Origin: Miscanthus floridulus
Taxonomy: Eukaryota > Streptophyta > Magnoliopsida > Poales > Poaceae
Direction of reading: 5' to 3'
Assembly: GCF_019320115.1 (NCBI RefSeq)
Contig: NC_089587.1
Coordinates: forward strand, 103,757,861-103,821,860
DNA length: 64,000 nt
This document shows positions 46,535-58,985 of the stretch, in pieces. Each line of letters opens with the position of its first letter. The stretch's first letter is position 1. The notes under the pieces were generated by a model. That model saw nothing but the letters and a program-made list of their open reading frames with translations. It searched no databases and was not told the origin of the DNA. The translations under genes and the position numbers were made by a program.

Positions 46535-48150
46535 ATGGCGTACCTCAAGATCTATGTCGTTTGTGGCAACTCCACGGCGACCTTCATGAACACTTGTGAT
46601 GAGCCCCGAGGCAACACGTTGGTGACAAGTGATGGTGTCCGGAGTCAGAAACAACACCTTGTTGGATAGGATGACTCTGTACCCTATCACGACCGAATCG
46701 GGATTGGCAGCAATTTGCTACGCCGCCGCCTTACACAAGGTTCAGATGTGTTTTACAATCTGAAGCTGGTGGCATGGCTCTCCATAGAATTCAGGACATC
46801 CGTAGGTTACTGCTTCTTGTTGCAGGGGCCAATCTCAGAGTCTTCGTCCAATGGATCTCAATAAGACTGCACGCAAAGTGGCACTGCCATCTAGTGACGA
46901 CACATCACCATTGGAGGCGACATACATGCCCTTGCGTCAAGTTCACATGTCCACGTCTATGCAAGATGATCATGAGCAAGCAAAGGCCACATCTATAGTG
47001 CCATGCAATGCAAGCTAACTCCATATAAGCTAATCAATTGTTGAGGCTTGCATGCGCATATACAAGCAAGATGCATGGCGGCGACCTAGAACACGATCAA
47101 GAAGTGGAACAAGATGTCCGAGCGCACATCAACAATTGCCAGGACACGCGACGTCATATCAATGGGCACTGTTTCTCCCACCATGAAGAGGAAGTACGCC
47201 GGCGCCAAGAATATGAGAAAGAGTTCGGTAGTCCGGACATAGCCCTCTAGGCGCTTAATGCCGGCAATGCCGCTGATCACGACGGTGATGATCCCGAAGG
47301 GCCCTGAACATTCACAAGAGCACTCCAAACACTCCAGTGGCCCTATGGTTTCAAAATCACTAGGGTCGAGCCCTACGAAGGACGGATGAACCCCACATAG
47401 TGGCTTCAAGCTTATGCCACCACTGTGCGCACCACCGGGGGAGATACTAGTGTCATGGCAAACTATCTTCCCATCATGCTCACGCCAACCACAATGAACT
47501 AGCTCACGACCCTTGCCCTGGATTCCATCAGATCTTGTGAATAGTTGAAGAAAGTCTTCACCGACAACGACATGGCTACATGTACTTGCCCGGGCACCAA
47601 GCATGATCTGAATCACATCTACTAGAAACTGTTCGAGCTCCTCCGTAGCTACATTAGGCGATTTTCTGAGATGAGGAATTCTATTCCCAACATCACGGAA
47701 GCAGAAGTCATCACTGCCTTCATCTGAGGACTCCATCACCGTGACCTCTCCAAATTCAATCGCAAGCCACCAAAGGGGATTGGCGAGATGATCACGACCG
47801 CCGATCAATACACCGTCACCGAAGAAGCTAAAGTTCACTTCAACGAGGATGTGGGCACTCATCGCCTAGCTTGCCACAGAGATGAATGCCCCGACGAACG
47901 ATGTCATAGTGACCACCGCTACATCGACCACGGCCATCAGGACAATGGTCGTGATCGACCAAAAGGGTCCAAAGCTAGTCAATATCACCGCCACCGACCA
48001 GACCACATCATCGCCACCGTCGATGAACCTTGCGCCAAGTGCAACTACGACGAGCAGTACAAGAAGATCCTCGAAGGCTTGTGCCCCCACCACAAGAACA
48101 ACAAGCACAAGATGAAGGACTGTCTTGGCTTGGCTAAGGAGTTCTAAGCC
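46535..48150 (+). pseudogene. gypsy gag (copy 2)
   Basis: Structural Gag protein. A likely start ATG is at 46535 (M-A-Y-L-K-I-Y), soon after the primer-binding site. The capsid domain lies at about 47300-47880 (W-L-Q-A-Y, L-L-R-S-Y-I-R-R-F, and the D-Q-Y ... E-A-K-V-H-F-N end). The Cys/His knuckle C-A-K-C-N-Y-D-E ... C-P-H-H-K ... K-D-C is at 48029-48122. Several stops (for example 46667, 47249, 47306, 47727) kill it. A GC-type frame on the opposite strand (47086-47862) is a shadow. Confidence 0.85.
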
Positions 48151-48219
48151 AAAAAGAAGGACAACGACAACGACGATGAAGCTAGAGGTCGCCGACCACC
48201 TAGGGACAACAATAATGCC

Positions 48220-49060
48220 TTTCAGGATCACGATAAGGTGGTTGCCACTATCTTCGGGGGCCTCACTATCGTCGAGAGCAAAAGAGATCGAAAGCTCACC
48301 ACCCACCGGGTGCTCATCGTCAATATAGAAGATGTCATCGCCAACCCTAGCTATCACCCCTAGTCTGAGGTCCCCATTACTTTTAGCAGGGCCGACTAGT
48401 GGGCGAACATCCCTTACAGAAGGTGTTTCCCTCTCGTCCTTGATGCCACCGTTAAGAAAGTACTCTTTAGGAAAGTACTTGTCGACGATAGAAGCACTCT
48501 AAACCTCCTCTTTGTTGGAGCCCTAAAGGAGCTAGGCCTCAGAATAGAAGACCTCGCTCCCTCCAACTCCTCCTTCTAGGATGTGGTACCCGGTAGGGCA
48601 TCCAAACTGCTGGGAGAGATCACCCTCCCAGTACAGTTCAGCATGGCTAGCAACTTCCATGTCGAGCACATCAACTTCTACATTGCCGACTTCAACACCA
48701 CCTACCAGGCCATACTTGGTCGACTAGCTCTGGCCAAGTTCATGGCCATACCGCACTACGCCTATCTGGTACTGAAGATGCCTTTGCCTACTAGAGTTCT
48801 GGCTCTATGGGTCAACCTCTCCATCACCTACGCCTATGAAACAGAGAGTCTCACCCTCGTCGAAGCCACCAACCTCTCCATCCAGATGGCTAGCGTGGTC
48901 ATCGATGCTAAGACGGTGCCCGCCGACGACCTAGAGATCCCAGCGTTGGAGCCTTCACGTGCCTCTGCAAAGTCCAAGGAAACAAAGGAGGACGGCCTTG
49001 GCCTCGATGACCCCACCAAGACCATCAAGATTGGGGCCCATCTTGACCCCAAATAGGAAA
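48220..49060 (+). pseudogene. gypsy aspartic protease region (copy 2)
   Basis: Starts at V-A-T-I-F-G-G like the other two copies. The active-site stretch, D-G-G-S in copy 1, reads D-D-R-S here (about 48484), so the protease site is lost. The second half is open at 48583-49056 with F-Y-I-A-D-F-N and I-L-G-R. Stops near 48361 and 48579. Confidence 0.82.
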
Positions 49061-49199
49061 GCACGCTCATCTCCTTCCTATGTGCCTACGCCGATGTGTT
49101 TGCTTGGAAACCTACAGACATGCCGGGGTACCACAGGAGAAGATCGAGCACTCCTTGAATGTCTCGCCGACCGCCAAACCGATCAAGCAGAAACTCCGA

Positions 49200-50440
49200 T
49201 GATTCATGCTAGACAAGAAGGAGGCTATTAGGGTAGAAATAAAATGGCTCCTAGCTGCCAGATTTATTAAAGAAATGTATCATCCTGAGTGGTTAGCAAA
49301 TCCAGTTCTTGTTCAAAAAAAGAATAAAGAATGGAGAACATGCGTTGATTACACTGATCTCAACAAACACTACCCTAAAGACCCCTTCGGTCTGCCATGG
49401 ATAGACGAGGTTGTAGACTCCACCGCCAGCTATGAACTCCTCTCCCTTCCTCGACTGTTACTCCAGCTATCACCAGATATCTCTCAAAGAGGATGACTAG
49501 ATCAAAACATCATTCATCACACCTTTCGGTGTGTATTGCTACACCACCATATCCTTTGGACTCAAAAACATAGGGGCAACCTACCAAGGGGCCATCCAGA
49601 TGTGCCTTGACCAACAGATACACCACAACATCGAAGCTTACATTGATGATGTGGTCGTCAAGTCCAAAACCATCGATGATCTCATCGCTGACCTCGAAGA
49701 AACATTCGCTAACCTAAAAAGATACAGATGGAAGTTGAATCCCTCAAAGTGCATCTTTGGAGTTTCATCCGGCATACTCCTAGGCTACATCGTCAGCGCC
49801 TGCGGTATTGAACCCAATCCCAACAAGGTCTCTGCTATTACCAATATGAAACAGCCAACCTACATAAAGGATATACAGAAGCTCATAGGGTGCATGGCTG
49901 CTCTCAGCCGCTTCATATCACGCCTCAGCGATAAGGGACTACTGTTCTTCAAACTACTCAAGGCCTCCGAGCGCTTCTCCTAGTTGGAGGAGACTGATAC
50001 GACCTTCGAGCAGCTCAAGTTGTTCCTAACGAAGCCTTCGATCATGACGGTGCCTCGACTAGATGAAACCCAATTGATCTACATCGTCGCCACCTCTCGC
50101 GCCGTTAGCACAGCTATCGTCGTTGAGTGCGAGGAAGTTGGGCACGCCTATAAGGTGCAACGTCTAGTCTACTTCATCAGTGGGGTTCTTAATGAGTCCA
50201 AAACTTGTTACCCTTAGGTCTAGAAGCTATTATATGCCATCTTGGTCATGTCACGCAAGCTCCACCATTACTTCAAGTACTACAAGATCGCCGTGGTCAC
50301 TGAGTTCCCTCTAGGGGACATTCTTCATAACAAAGAGGCCAACGGCTACATCGTCAAGTGGGTAGTCGAGCTCAGCACTTACTCCATCAAATTCATAAGT
50401 AGACCTACCATTAAGTCATAGGCGCTGGTTGACTTCATCG
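49200..50440 (+). pseudogene. gypsy reverse transcriptase (copy 2)
   Basis: Open pieces 49206-49496, 49531-49983 and 49984-50217. Motifs: T-C-V-D-Y-T-D-L-N, a frame change near 49445 that removes the first catalytic Asp context, F-G-V-Y-C-Y-T-T, the Y-I-D-D box at 49639-49650 followed by V-V-V-K-S-K, then the thumb with L-G-Y-I-V-S. Stops at about 49496, 49981 and 50217. It cannot make an active enzyme, although the Y-I-D-D pair is intact. Confidence 0.9.
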
Positions 50441-50850
50441 CTGAGTGGACCAAGATCCAGGAGCCCATCCCCGCTACTTGCCCTAAGCACTGGATAATGT
50501 ATTTTGACGGCGCCCTCAACATCAATGGTGCTGGTGTTGGCATTTTGTTCCTCACTCCAACTAAGGACAAGCTCCATTACATTCTCTGAATTTATTTTCT
50601 AGCCTCCAACAACGCCGCGGAGTATTAAGCATGTCTCCACGGACTTCGTTTAGCCATCGAGCTTAGCGTCAAACGCCTCATGGTATATGGAGACTCTGCA
50701 CTGGTCATCAACTAGGTCAACAAAGATTGGTCTTGTTCTAGTGAGAAGATGGACGCGAACTGTGCTGAGATCAGGAAACTCGAAGGGAAGTTCTACGGTA
50801 TCGAGTACAACCACATGGTACGAGATCAAAATCAGCTTGTCAACCACCTA
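50440..50850 (+). pseudogene. gypsy RNase H (copy 2)
   Basis: Y-F-D-G-A-L-N at about 50500 keeps the Asp-Gly start changed in copy 1. N-N-A-A-E-Y is followed by a stop (about 50627), and Y-G-D-S lies near 50690. Stops near 50419 and 50588 too. Confidence 0.82.
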
Positions 50851-51089
50851 TCTAAGATAAGCTCTTTTCACGCTGTGATTCTGCCTGGGGCCTTCATTCA
50901 AGACCTCTTTATGCCATCTATTAAGGAAGAGAAGGAAGTTCAAGAGATCCCCCACTGAGCAACTGGTACTTGCAGTACCTTCGTCGGCTGTGGATTGGAG
51001 GGAACAATTCATCAAGTACCTCACCAGCGCCGACATACCCGCTGATAAGACCGAAGATAAATGCCTCATCCGTCATAGTAAGCATTATG

Positions 51090-52233
51090 TGCTGGTAGAT
51101 GGGAACTTGATGAGGAAAAGTGCCAAGGAAGGGATACTGTAGAAATGCATCACCTAAGAAGAGGGAGTGAAACTTCTTCTTGAAATTCACTCCGGCTCCT
51201 GTGGCAATCATGCGGCCTTGAGAAGCCTGGTTGGCAAAGCATTCCAAGCTAGTTTTTACTAGCCCATGGCCATCACTGACGCAGAAGACCTCGTCCGACG
51301 TTGTGAAGGATGTCAATTTTTCACCAAGCAAATACACGTGCCAGCACAGGAATTGTAGACCATCCTAGCTTCCTGGCCTTTTGCATGCTGGGGACTTGAC
51401 ATGATCGAGCCTTTCAAGCCCATGCCAGGTGGTTTTTGGTACATGTATGTCACCATCGACAAGTTCTCCAAGTGGATCGAGTATAAGCCGCTTGTTTCAG
51501 CTACTGCAAAGAAAGCAGTCAAGCTCTTCGAAGACATCATCCACAGATTTGGTCTCCCGAACAGCATTATCACCGACCTCGAAACTACATTCACTAGCCA
51601 CCATTTTTGGGACTTCTGCGAAGACTGATGCATCTCCATCAAATACGTCTCTATTGCTCATCCTAGAGTCAATGGCCAGGTCAAACGGGCGAATGGCATG
51701 ATCCTCGATGCCCTCAAAAAGAGACTATACCAGAAAGAGGAAAAGCATCCGGGCAGATGGTTCAAAGAGCTCCTAGTTGTGGTCTAGGGACTATGCACTC
51801 AAGCTAGTCACAACACTGGTGTGTCTCCATATTTTTGGTCTATGGCTTAGAGGTCGTACTTCCCCTGGACATTGTCTTCTGAGCACCTAGAGTAGAGCAT
51901 TATAATGAAGAGAAAGCCACAGCTATTTGGACAGATGATGTTGATAGGGCTGAAGAAGAACGCCTGATCACTTGCATCAGCACGGCCAAATACCTAGAAG
52001 GACTACGAAGATACTACAATCACAATATCAAAGGTCATTCATTTGCAGTCGGCGACCTCGTTCTCCGTAGAAAGCAGAAAACTGAAGGGATGCATAAGCT
52101 CTCCTCCCCCTCGGAAGGGCCTTACTTGGTCAAAGAGGTTACCCGACCAGGGTCTTACTGGCTAAGTGACATGGACAGAACCAATATCCCCAATTCGTGG
52201 CACATTGAGCACCTTATACGTTTCTATCCTTGA
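51090..52233 (+). pseudogene. gypsy integrase (copy 2)
   Basis: H2C2 finger at about 51180-51320 (H-S-G-S-C-G-N-H, C-E-G-C-Q-F-F). The core has L-D-M-I-E-P-F (about 51397) and I-T-D-L-E-T-T-F (about 51568). The catalytic Glu position is AAA (Lys) at 51683-51685, unlike copy 1. Stops at about 51357, 51626 and 51788. C-terminal part: V-G-D-L-V-L-R-R-K-Q-K, G-P-Y-L-V-K-E-V, H-I-E-H-L-I-R-F-Y-P-stop at 52231-52233. No chromodomain. Confidence 0.9.
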
Positions 52234-52852
52234 AACGCTCCAGATATGTACTCTCCACTCCATGATGAATAAAGTTTTTGTTGCCATAGTTTGTCTCCAC
52301 TATTTCACCACTTCGGTTTAATCTCCATTTACAGTCGCCAGCTCTAAGCTATTCCTTAACAAACTTTGATAATTATACATGATCTCCATAAATGCTCCGC
52401 CATGCTTCTCCATAATAAAATATCTTTAAGATATTTCACCAACCATCGAGCAGAACACGTTTCGTTGTATGTTCTTTGGAGAAAACCCAGTCTCCGATCT
52501 CTCCCTACATGTGCTATGGGCTCCACGCTTTGCGTTAAGGGTGGTCGGCTATGGTTCCTCGGTCATGTCTGTTCCTCCTACACGTGCACGGGCTCCAGCG
52601 CTCGATGTTATGGAATACGGGCTAGCCAAGGCCAAGAGCCCAGTAAAGAACTAACTGCTTGGATGCTACTTATACCACATATAAACGCGTTAGGGTTAAC
52701 AACAAGTTTCTTTTTCACCAAAAGTGCTAGCAAGCCGCATAAACATGCACATGTCATCTACATACAACATTTATACAAATACATAAATGTTTGCTTATGC
52801 CCTCACGCATCTAACTCTCCTCTCCATATGTTCCATACTGGTTCCTCTCCAC
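52234..52852 (+). other. Post-pol spacer (copy 2)
   Basis: Non-coding spacer matching 4656-5507 of copy 1, but with only one unit (about 52420-52690) of the sequence duplicated there. Confidence 0.6.
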
Positions 52853-55800
52853 TCAAGTTTGGCCCTCACCATCTGCCTTGCCGAACAGATCGACATCACC
52901 GGCCAGACTCTTTGCTGCGTCCTCCACCTCATCCTTCAGCTGCTCCTGCTTTGTCACACCCGTCCCTCTAGCAAATCCAGCCCCTATCGCTCAAAGATTG
53001 ATGGCAGGGTAGTAAGACCAAATGACCGCTAGGGCATGTGTCATGACAGAGATAGTGGCATTGTGGTTGAAGCACTTGAAGTTCTCCCATGCCGCTTTGC
53101 ACCTGTCGATGATGGTGTCTAGACATAGTGGCCTATTGTCGGGATGAGGAGCTACCTCCATGTTGATATAGTCGAGCACCAGCTTGACTCCGGCCACCAC
53201 AGCATCGAGTTTTCCCCTCTGGGTTTACGCCTCTAGCTCCAGCATGTTGAACTATGCCCTGGTCCTTCGATGATATTCTGTAGACACCAAAGGGATTCAT
53301 CAAATGAAGCAATCACATCAGCAACAACTCTGACCATGAGCTACTCACCTTCTAGATCCTTGGCTAGTTTCTCCACTTGCCTAGATGCCTTCTCCTTATC
53401 CTCTTGGAGTTGACCGGCAACTTAGCGCAATTGGCTGAGCTCCGTGTCTTGCTCTACAAATGTAACGATCATCAACAACATCAAGACTGTTAGGCAATGC
53501 AGAATAAACTCACCGACCAAGAATACCTTTCTTCTGCTTGGAGATGCCTCTTAGCTGCTCGAAGATGCACCCCAACTGCTCGAAGATGCTATTTAGCTGC
53601 TCGGAGGTGCGCTCTAGCTACTCGGAGATGGTCTTCAGCTGCTCGGATAGGATGCCCTTCTGGTACTCTAGGTCCTTGGCATTGGATTTAGCAAGATCCC
53701 ATTCACGCTGGGCCCTCTAGACGTTCTTCTCCATCAACTTCACTGCCTCCTTTAGCTTCATGTTCTCCTTGGTGAGGGGCTCCATCCTCTTGATTAGCTG
53801 TTGCTGGTGTGTGGTAGTTCACGCTATGCCCTGCAAAAGCACCAAGATTATAAAGAACCCTATTCTCCAATGCCAAAGACGGACATCGCTAATGCAATAC
53901 TAACCTTGATCTGCTTCATGGCTATGGAAAGGGTGGACCATAGCCTCTTTGCCTCCCTAGAGGTGTCATCCTCCTCCACGACCATAACTTCGTCCCCCCA
54001 CTTACGAAGGATGCAGACGGCTTGGGGTCATGATTCTTCACGCTCAATCTCCTTGACCTCGTCCTCTTCCTCCATAGCTGGTGGCGCTCCCTGAGGGCTT
54101 AGTGGCGCTCCTTGGGTGCTCGATGGCCACACAAAGCAACCAACCATGCCTTGTGGCATCTCCGAGCATGCCGCTTGCTCCTCCAATGCTGCCGGCCTTT
54201 GTGCCCTAGACTCTAGTACGACGTTGGTAGCTCCCGCTCCCGCCTCCAAAGATTTAGTGGCTCTCATCGTTGCTCCCGGCGTCTACGTCGCATCACCCGC
54301 TGTCGTCGCCAGCCGCTCCTATCCAACTCCACTAGCAGCGGTAGTCGACTCCTCCACAGGCCAACAACCGCCTGGGGACTCTGGGGCAGAGTCAGCCCGC
54401 ATTGTCTCCATGCCAGGAATAGCCCCCGATTGCTCGCTAGTCTGGCCTGAAGGATTTAGATCCTCCGTGCGCCTCGTCCTACATTAGTTTAGCTCATCGA
54501 TCACCACAACTATGAAAAATAGAAAGCTACTGATCCCAAGGCAAAGATACTTAGACAACAGCTTCCCGGTAGACGGTTCTGAACCAGCGCTGCCTCCCCG
54601 AGCACCCAGGTGCTACCCTAGGGTCAACCCGTGTGGCCTGGGCTAGAGGTCTTGTGGCCCCACCATTGGTGTCTCCTCCACCTACTGCTCGGGGACTCCT
54701 TCCCCTCTCTCTAATTACACCTCTGTGCGCGGGTTGAGCGATGGTGCCTTTGCGCTTGGAGGGGGAGCTATTGGAGCCTCATCGTCGTCCGACCACTCAG
54801 ACATCGCCGCACTTTGCGTCCGAGCAGTTCGGTCACCACCAAGCGAGATGCCGCTCGGCTTGTAGGGAGCTACATCTGTTGTTCTCCTCTTCTTTCTGGC
54901 TAGCTCATCTTGCGCCGCCCTTTTCCCTCAGACCTTCTCCAACACTGGGGGGACTCTCCTTCCGACCAGCACCTGTGCCTCTGGATTTGGATGAGGTGCT
55001 AACGGCACCTTCCTCCTGCTGAGCAGTCGACATGGCATCCACAACCTTCGGCCAATCGCTCCACGACACACCCAAGAAGTATGCCGCCCATTCCTACAAA
55101 TGGATCTTTTCACAAGCGAATCAATTCACTGCTCAGCACTGATACAGGATAAAAAGCATCAGGAACAACAGTCAAGATTTTTACCTATGGAGGTGGGTTC
55201 GTGCAGTTGAAGGCTCTCGGCTGCCCTGGCATGCTGAATGGCATATTTAGAGCAAATAGTTCAGTAGCCTGACATAGCATAGCCTCCTTCGTTAGTCTCT
55301 TTGTCCTCTCCCGGGTGCCATCAATATCTCCCTTGAAGTTAAAGCCTAGATGGGCCCTCTCCTTATAGGGCTGGATGCGGCGCACTATGAAGCTCACCGA
55401 CACCACCACTCTATTCATCTTCATGCCCTTTATTATCCCAAGGAGCTCCTTCACCTGATCCATATTAGCATTGGTCGGCTTCTCCAACCAGCTCTTCTGG
55501 TTCTCTAGAATTTGGTCGATGTCGCATCGGACGGCAGGATGACTCTGCTTCATGTAGAACCACCTAGTGTTCCACCCCTTCAGCGAGGTATTCAGCGGCA
55601 CAATAATGTACTCGCCCACCATCCCATCGTGGAGCTATAGATACACACCGTTGACCACCTTGGAACCACCCCCGCCCTTCTTCTTCAGCCAGAACAGGTG
55701 TCGAAAAAGATTAAAGTGGGGAAGAATGCCAAGATACATCTCGTAGAAATGGATAAACACAGTAGTGTGCAAAATGGTGTTTGGATGCATATTACACAAG

Positions 55801-56084
55801 CTCACTCCCTAGAACTCCAACAGATCCCGCAAGAAAGGATGCACCGGAAGTCCTAATCCACGCCAGAAATAATCTTCAAATACTATGACTTCATCGATCT
55901 GTGGCATCGGATAGGGCTCACCATCGGCCGAACGCCATCTGGTGGTGACTCGATCAGGAAGAACGCCTGCCTCCACCATCTTGTAGAGCTCTGTCTCCCC
56001 CAAGAGTGATGGCACCCATTCCTTGTCATGGCTTGCTCCGATGGCCACCTTCTTCGGGTTACCACCTCCCCTCTTCGGCGCCAT
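52853..56084 (-). pseudogene. Antisense ORF of the gypsy element, gypsy-type transposon protein (copy 2)
   Basis: Minus-strand coding region of about 3.2 kb. The N-terminal piece 55809-56084 starts M-A-P-K-R-G-G-G-N-P-K-K and contains E-V-I-V-F-E-D-Y-F-W-R-G-L-G-L-P-V-H-P-F-L, the core of the putative gypsy-type transposon domain (PF04195). The piece 55185-55622 continues it (W-N-T-R-W-F-Y-M-K). The middle (about 53500-54050) is Glu/Leu/Gln-rich and reads as coiled coil; repeated E-Q-L units lie near 53540-53660. The end at 52853 follows a Gly/Asp-rich tail similar to copy 1. Stops separate the blocks. The first part is better kept than in copy 1. Role unknown; such ORFs are known in Tat-branch elements. 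Confidence 0.75.
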
Positions 56085-57099
56085 TTCTCAGATCTAGATT
56101 GGGACTAGCGGTGGAAGCACGTGTGAATGCGAATGGGGGAGCGTGAGGGCAAGGAGGAAGACATAGTGGTAGAGTAGCAAAGGTGGGAGCGCAAAGTGTG
56201 GTGATGTAGTTATAAAGGCAACATCTCTACTTTTCGCATTCAAGGGTTTTTGGGAAACCGCACCATGATTTGCGCCCTTCCGAATTCCCTGAAGCAACGT
56301 GCCGGTCCGTTATCTAGGCTTCCATGCAACTGTGGCCCATATCACCTATTCTCCGATGTAACTTGGAACTGCACACCGAATATTCACTGACTTCTCCGCA
56401 ATACCATCAAGGCTCAGTAATTTGTACTGTATAGCCATTACTTTGGTTTTTTCCACGATTTGATTTCTCTGAGATTTCCACTTGTGGCTCGGGGACTATG
56501 TCATTATTATGACTTGGTTTCTCACCATATTGGGGACTTCTTTTGGTTACTATTGTTTCTGACCCTGGTACCACGTGACTACGTCACCTACTGTCAGGCT
56601 CAGGGACTAAGTGGACACACTTCACCTTGCGGTGAATGTGCGCTTTTCATTTCAGGACTCCACCCATGGACTGGTTGCCTGCTCGACTGGTCTTTGGCTT
56701 TTCTTCTACTTTCTAGACCCTAGCACCACATGACCACATCACCTACTATCAAGCTCGGAAACTAAGTGGGCACACTTCACCTTGCGGTGAGTGTGTTTTC
56801 TCTAATCTAGATGACTCTGTGCCTCCTGAAGTTGAAGACGATTACCTCCCTTTCTTGTGGTTAGACTCTAAGTGGGCACACTTGGTTCACAACGAGAAAA
56901 TTTTTGATTTTGAACTTAAGCTCCTTACATCCTTATGGCAAGCCTTACTTGGGATACACTGCTCGGTGATGGTTCACAACTACTCGGTGACTCATTATGG
57001 TGGTTGGACTATGAGTCTGACTGCTCGACTTTGTTCACACCTGCTCGGACAAGCTCAAGACGGCGTTGCATGGCGGATACAAGGCGCTCGAGGACTAGC
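56085..57099. repeat. Pre-LTR spacer with short repeats (copy 2)
   Basis: Matches 8799-9870. The phrase CTCAGGGACTAAGTGGACAC and a variant occur near 56597 and 56753, with another partial near 56870. The CTACTCGG array (56960-57010) has about two units against four or more in copy 1. No good polypurine tract before the LTR. Confidence 0.65.
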
Positions 57100-57528
57100 T
57101 GTGGGGGGTACGACCCTGGATACCCATGGTAGACTACATGGGCTACACCCCTAGGGGTGGTCCATCCCACAAGATACTGGGAAGATATCCTAAAGATACT
57201 ACGAGATATGTTAGGATATGTTCGATCCCATGATTCGTGTAATCCGTTATTACTTTCCGGTTATCTCCTAGATCTAACCGACTTGTAACCCTGCCCCCCA
57301 GACTATATAAGGCAGGCAGGGACCTCTTTAAAACACACGCAATATCATATGATCCCCAATACAAACCAACAGACCACAGGACTAGGGTATTACGTCGCGC
57401 TGACAGCCTGAACCCGTCTAACTCTTGTGTCTCTGTTGCCTTCTTATTCTTGATTACGCGCATCTCTGTCGATCAATCTAGCTTCATGGGATACCCCTCG
57501 GAGGACTGTCGAGCATCTTTTGTCGATA
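57100..57528 (+). repeat. 3' LTR of gypsy copy 2
   Basis: 429 bp from TGTGGGGGGTACG to TTTGTCGATA; the terminal CA has become TA. A 43-bp segment present in the 5' LTR is missing near 57170. TATATAA lies near 57303-57309. Followed by GCTAG. Confidence 0.94.
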
Positions 57529-57533
57529 GCTAG

Positions 57534-58985
57534 ACTCATCTATAGATGAATTCATGGTTTGGTAATCGAAGTGTTTGCTAAAAATTGAGTTCATCCTTCC
57601 TTCTCCAAGTTTCTCCTTTTTGTTGACTTTCATGGTCATTTTTGGGAGTTTTTCTTGCTGCTGGTTTGGCTGAGATTTTGGCATGTTTTCTGAAGTATTT
57701 GGGACCCTTGGAACCTATCCAATTCATGTCTTGAATTTCATCTTCTAATGCCTTGGTTCCAAGCCCCAAAACTCTTGTCATCTTGCTCGATCTTTTGGTG
57801 ATTTTCTTGAGAATTCTTTGAGCTGAGCTTTTGGTGCTTGTCTTGGTCCTTTGATAGGTGCTATAAGGTCTTGAGAATATGTCTAGACTTTGCCTCTAAT
57901 AGATTTTCCACGAGCACCTAGAAATCCTCATTTTAAGGTTTCTTGCAAAACCCCATTTTGAAAGAAGGGATTTTGAATTTCCCATTCAAGATTTTATCTT
58001 TGTGACTTGATATCTTATGGACAACTTCTAAATGGGTTAGTCAAGGTCTGTGCAAAGTTTTAGATTTCTTAGAGTTCATTTGAATGGGTTTTGTATCTTT
58101 ATTCAAAATCTCTTTGTTAAACAATGCATACCGAGGCATCTGGTTTGCATACCAGGGGATCTGGTTCAAACTGTGATTTTGAGTTTTTCTCCATTTTTTG
58201 CTCATTTTGCTTTTGTGCCTTTGTAGATCCATTTCTAAGGTCAGTGGACATGCTATTGATACTTGATCTTGGTGAAAGCAAAAAGAGAAGAGAGAGAGAG
58301 AGAGAGAGAGAGTGTGTGTGTGTGTGTGTGTCGAATTGGGATATAGGTCAAGTTCTCTCTCGGTGAACAATTTTAATGGGCCTCCATTTACCCCCTCCCC
58401 CCCCACACGCACACCCCACTGATCGTCGTTTCGGTCCTTCATAGCCTACTAACATTAATGGGAGTGAAGAGAAGTATGTACGGGAGCAAACCTCGAATGT
58501 AACAAGTGAAGAAATATAGTGAAATCCTTGTGCAATCAAAATATTAATACAATGGATGGCCCGATAAATATTAAACATTACCACATGAAGAATAAGTGGT
58601 TATAAAGATGAAATAGAGAAAAAACACCACCACCAGATAATACACTAGTGGAACAAGAAGTCATAGGATCATCAATAGGTAGAACGTTGTGGTGGTTCCA
58701 GATAACAACCAAAAAAGAATATTTGTACTTGTACCCACAAAAAATAGCATAAAAACTCTAAATCATTGAGACAATGCATAAAAAGAATATGAGTTAAATG
58801 CATGAGAGACCCTTGAACTTATAATGGGGTGTCACTTAGATCCATGAACTTGAAAATTGCATTTCTGGATATCTAAACTTGCTAGATGATACACCGCAGG
58901 TCCATACTTGCCACGCGGGCATTTTATCTGACGTGGCATTGCCACATGGCAGGAAAATATGTAGTGAACCCCCTGAAATCTAAAT
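57534..58985. other. Unassigned sequence, LTR-like in part
   Basis: Continues the DNA before 46021. No gene. A low-complexity (GA)n(GT)n tract lies at 58284-58332. The phrase CATACCAGGGGATCTGGTTC near 58147 recalls copia LTR repeats, but no partner was found. Confidence 0.35.
58284..58332. repeat. (GA)n(GT)n microsatellite
   Basis: GA units to about 58311, then GT units to about 58331. Confidence 0.93.

Larger units (their letters stand above)
46026..57528 (+). mobile_element. Ty3/gypsy LTR retrotransposon, copy 2, structurally complete
   Basis: 11.5-kb element with 5' LTR, primer-binding site, gag, protease, RT, RNase H, integrase, antisense ORF and 3' LTR, flanked by the 5-bp duplication GCTAG (46021-46025 and 57529-57533). 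Same family as copy 1. Layout and the extra antisense ORF fit the Tat/RIRE2-like gypsy branch; this is family knowledge applied by eye. All main coding parts have stops, so it cannot move by itself. Confidence 0.95.

Noticed and set aside
47086..47862. 258-codon minus-strand ORF in gypsy copy 2.
   Set aside because: It lies opposite the recognisable gag capsid and is a shadow frame.
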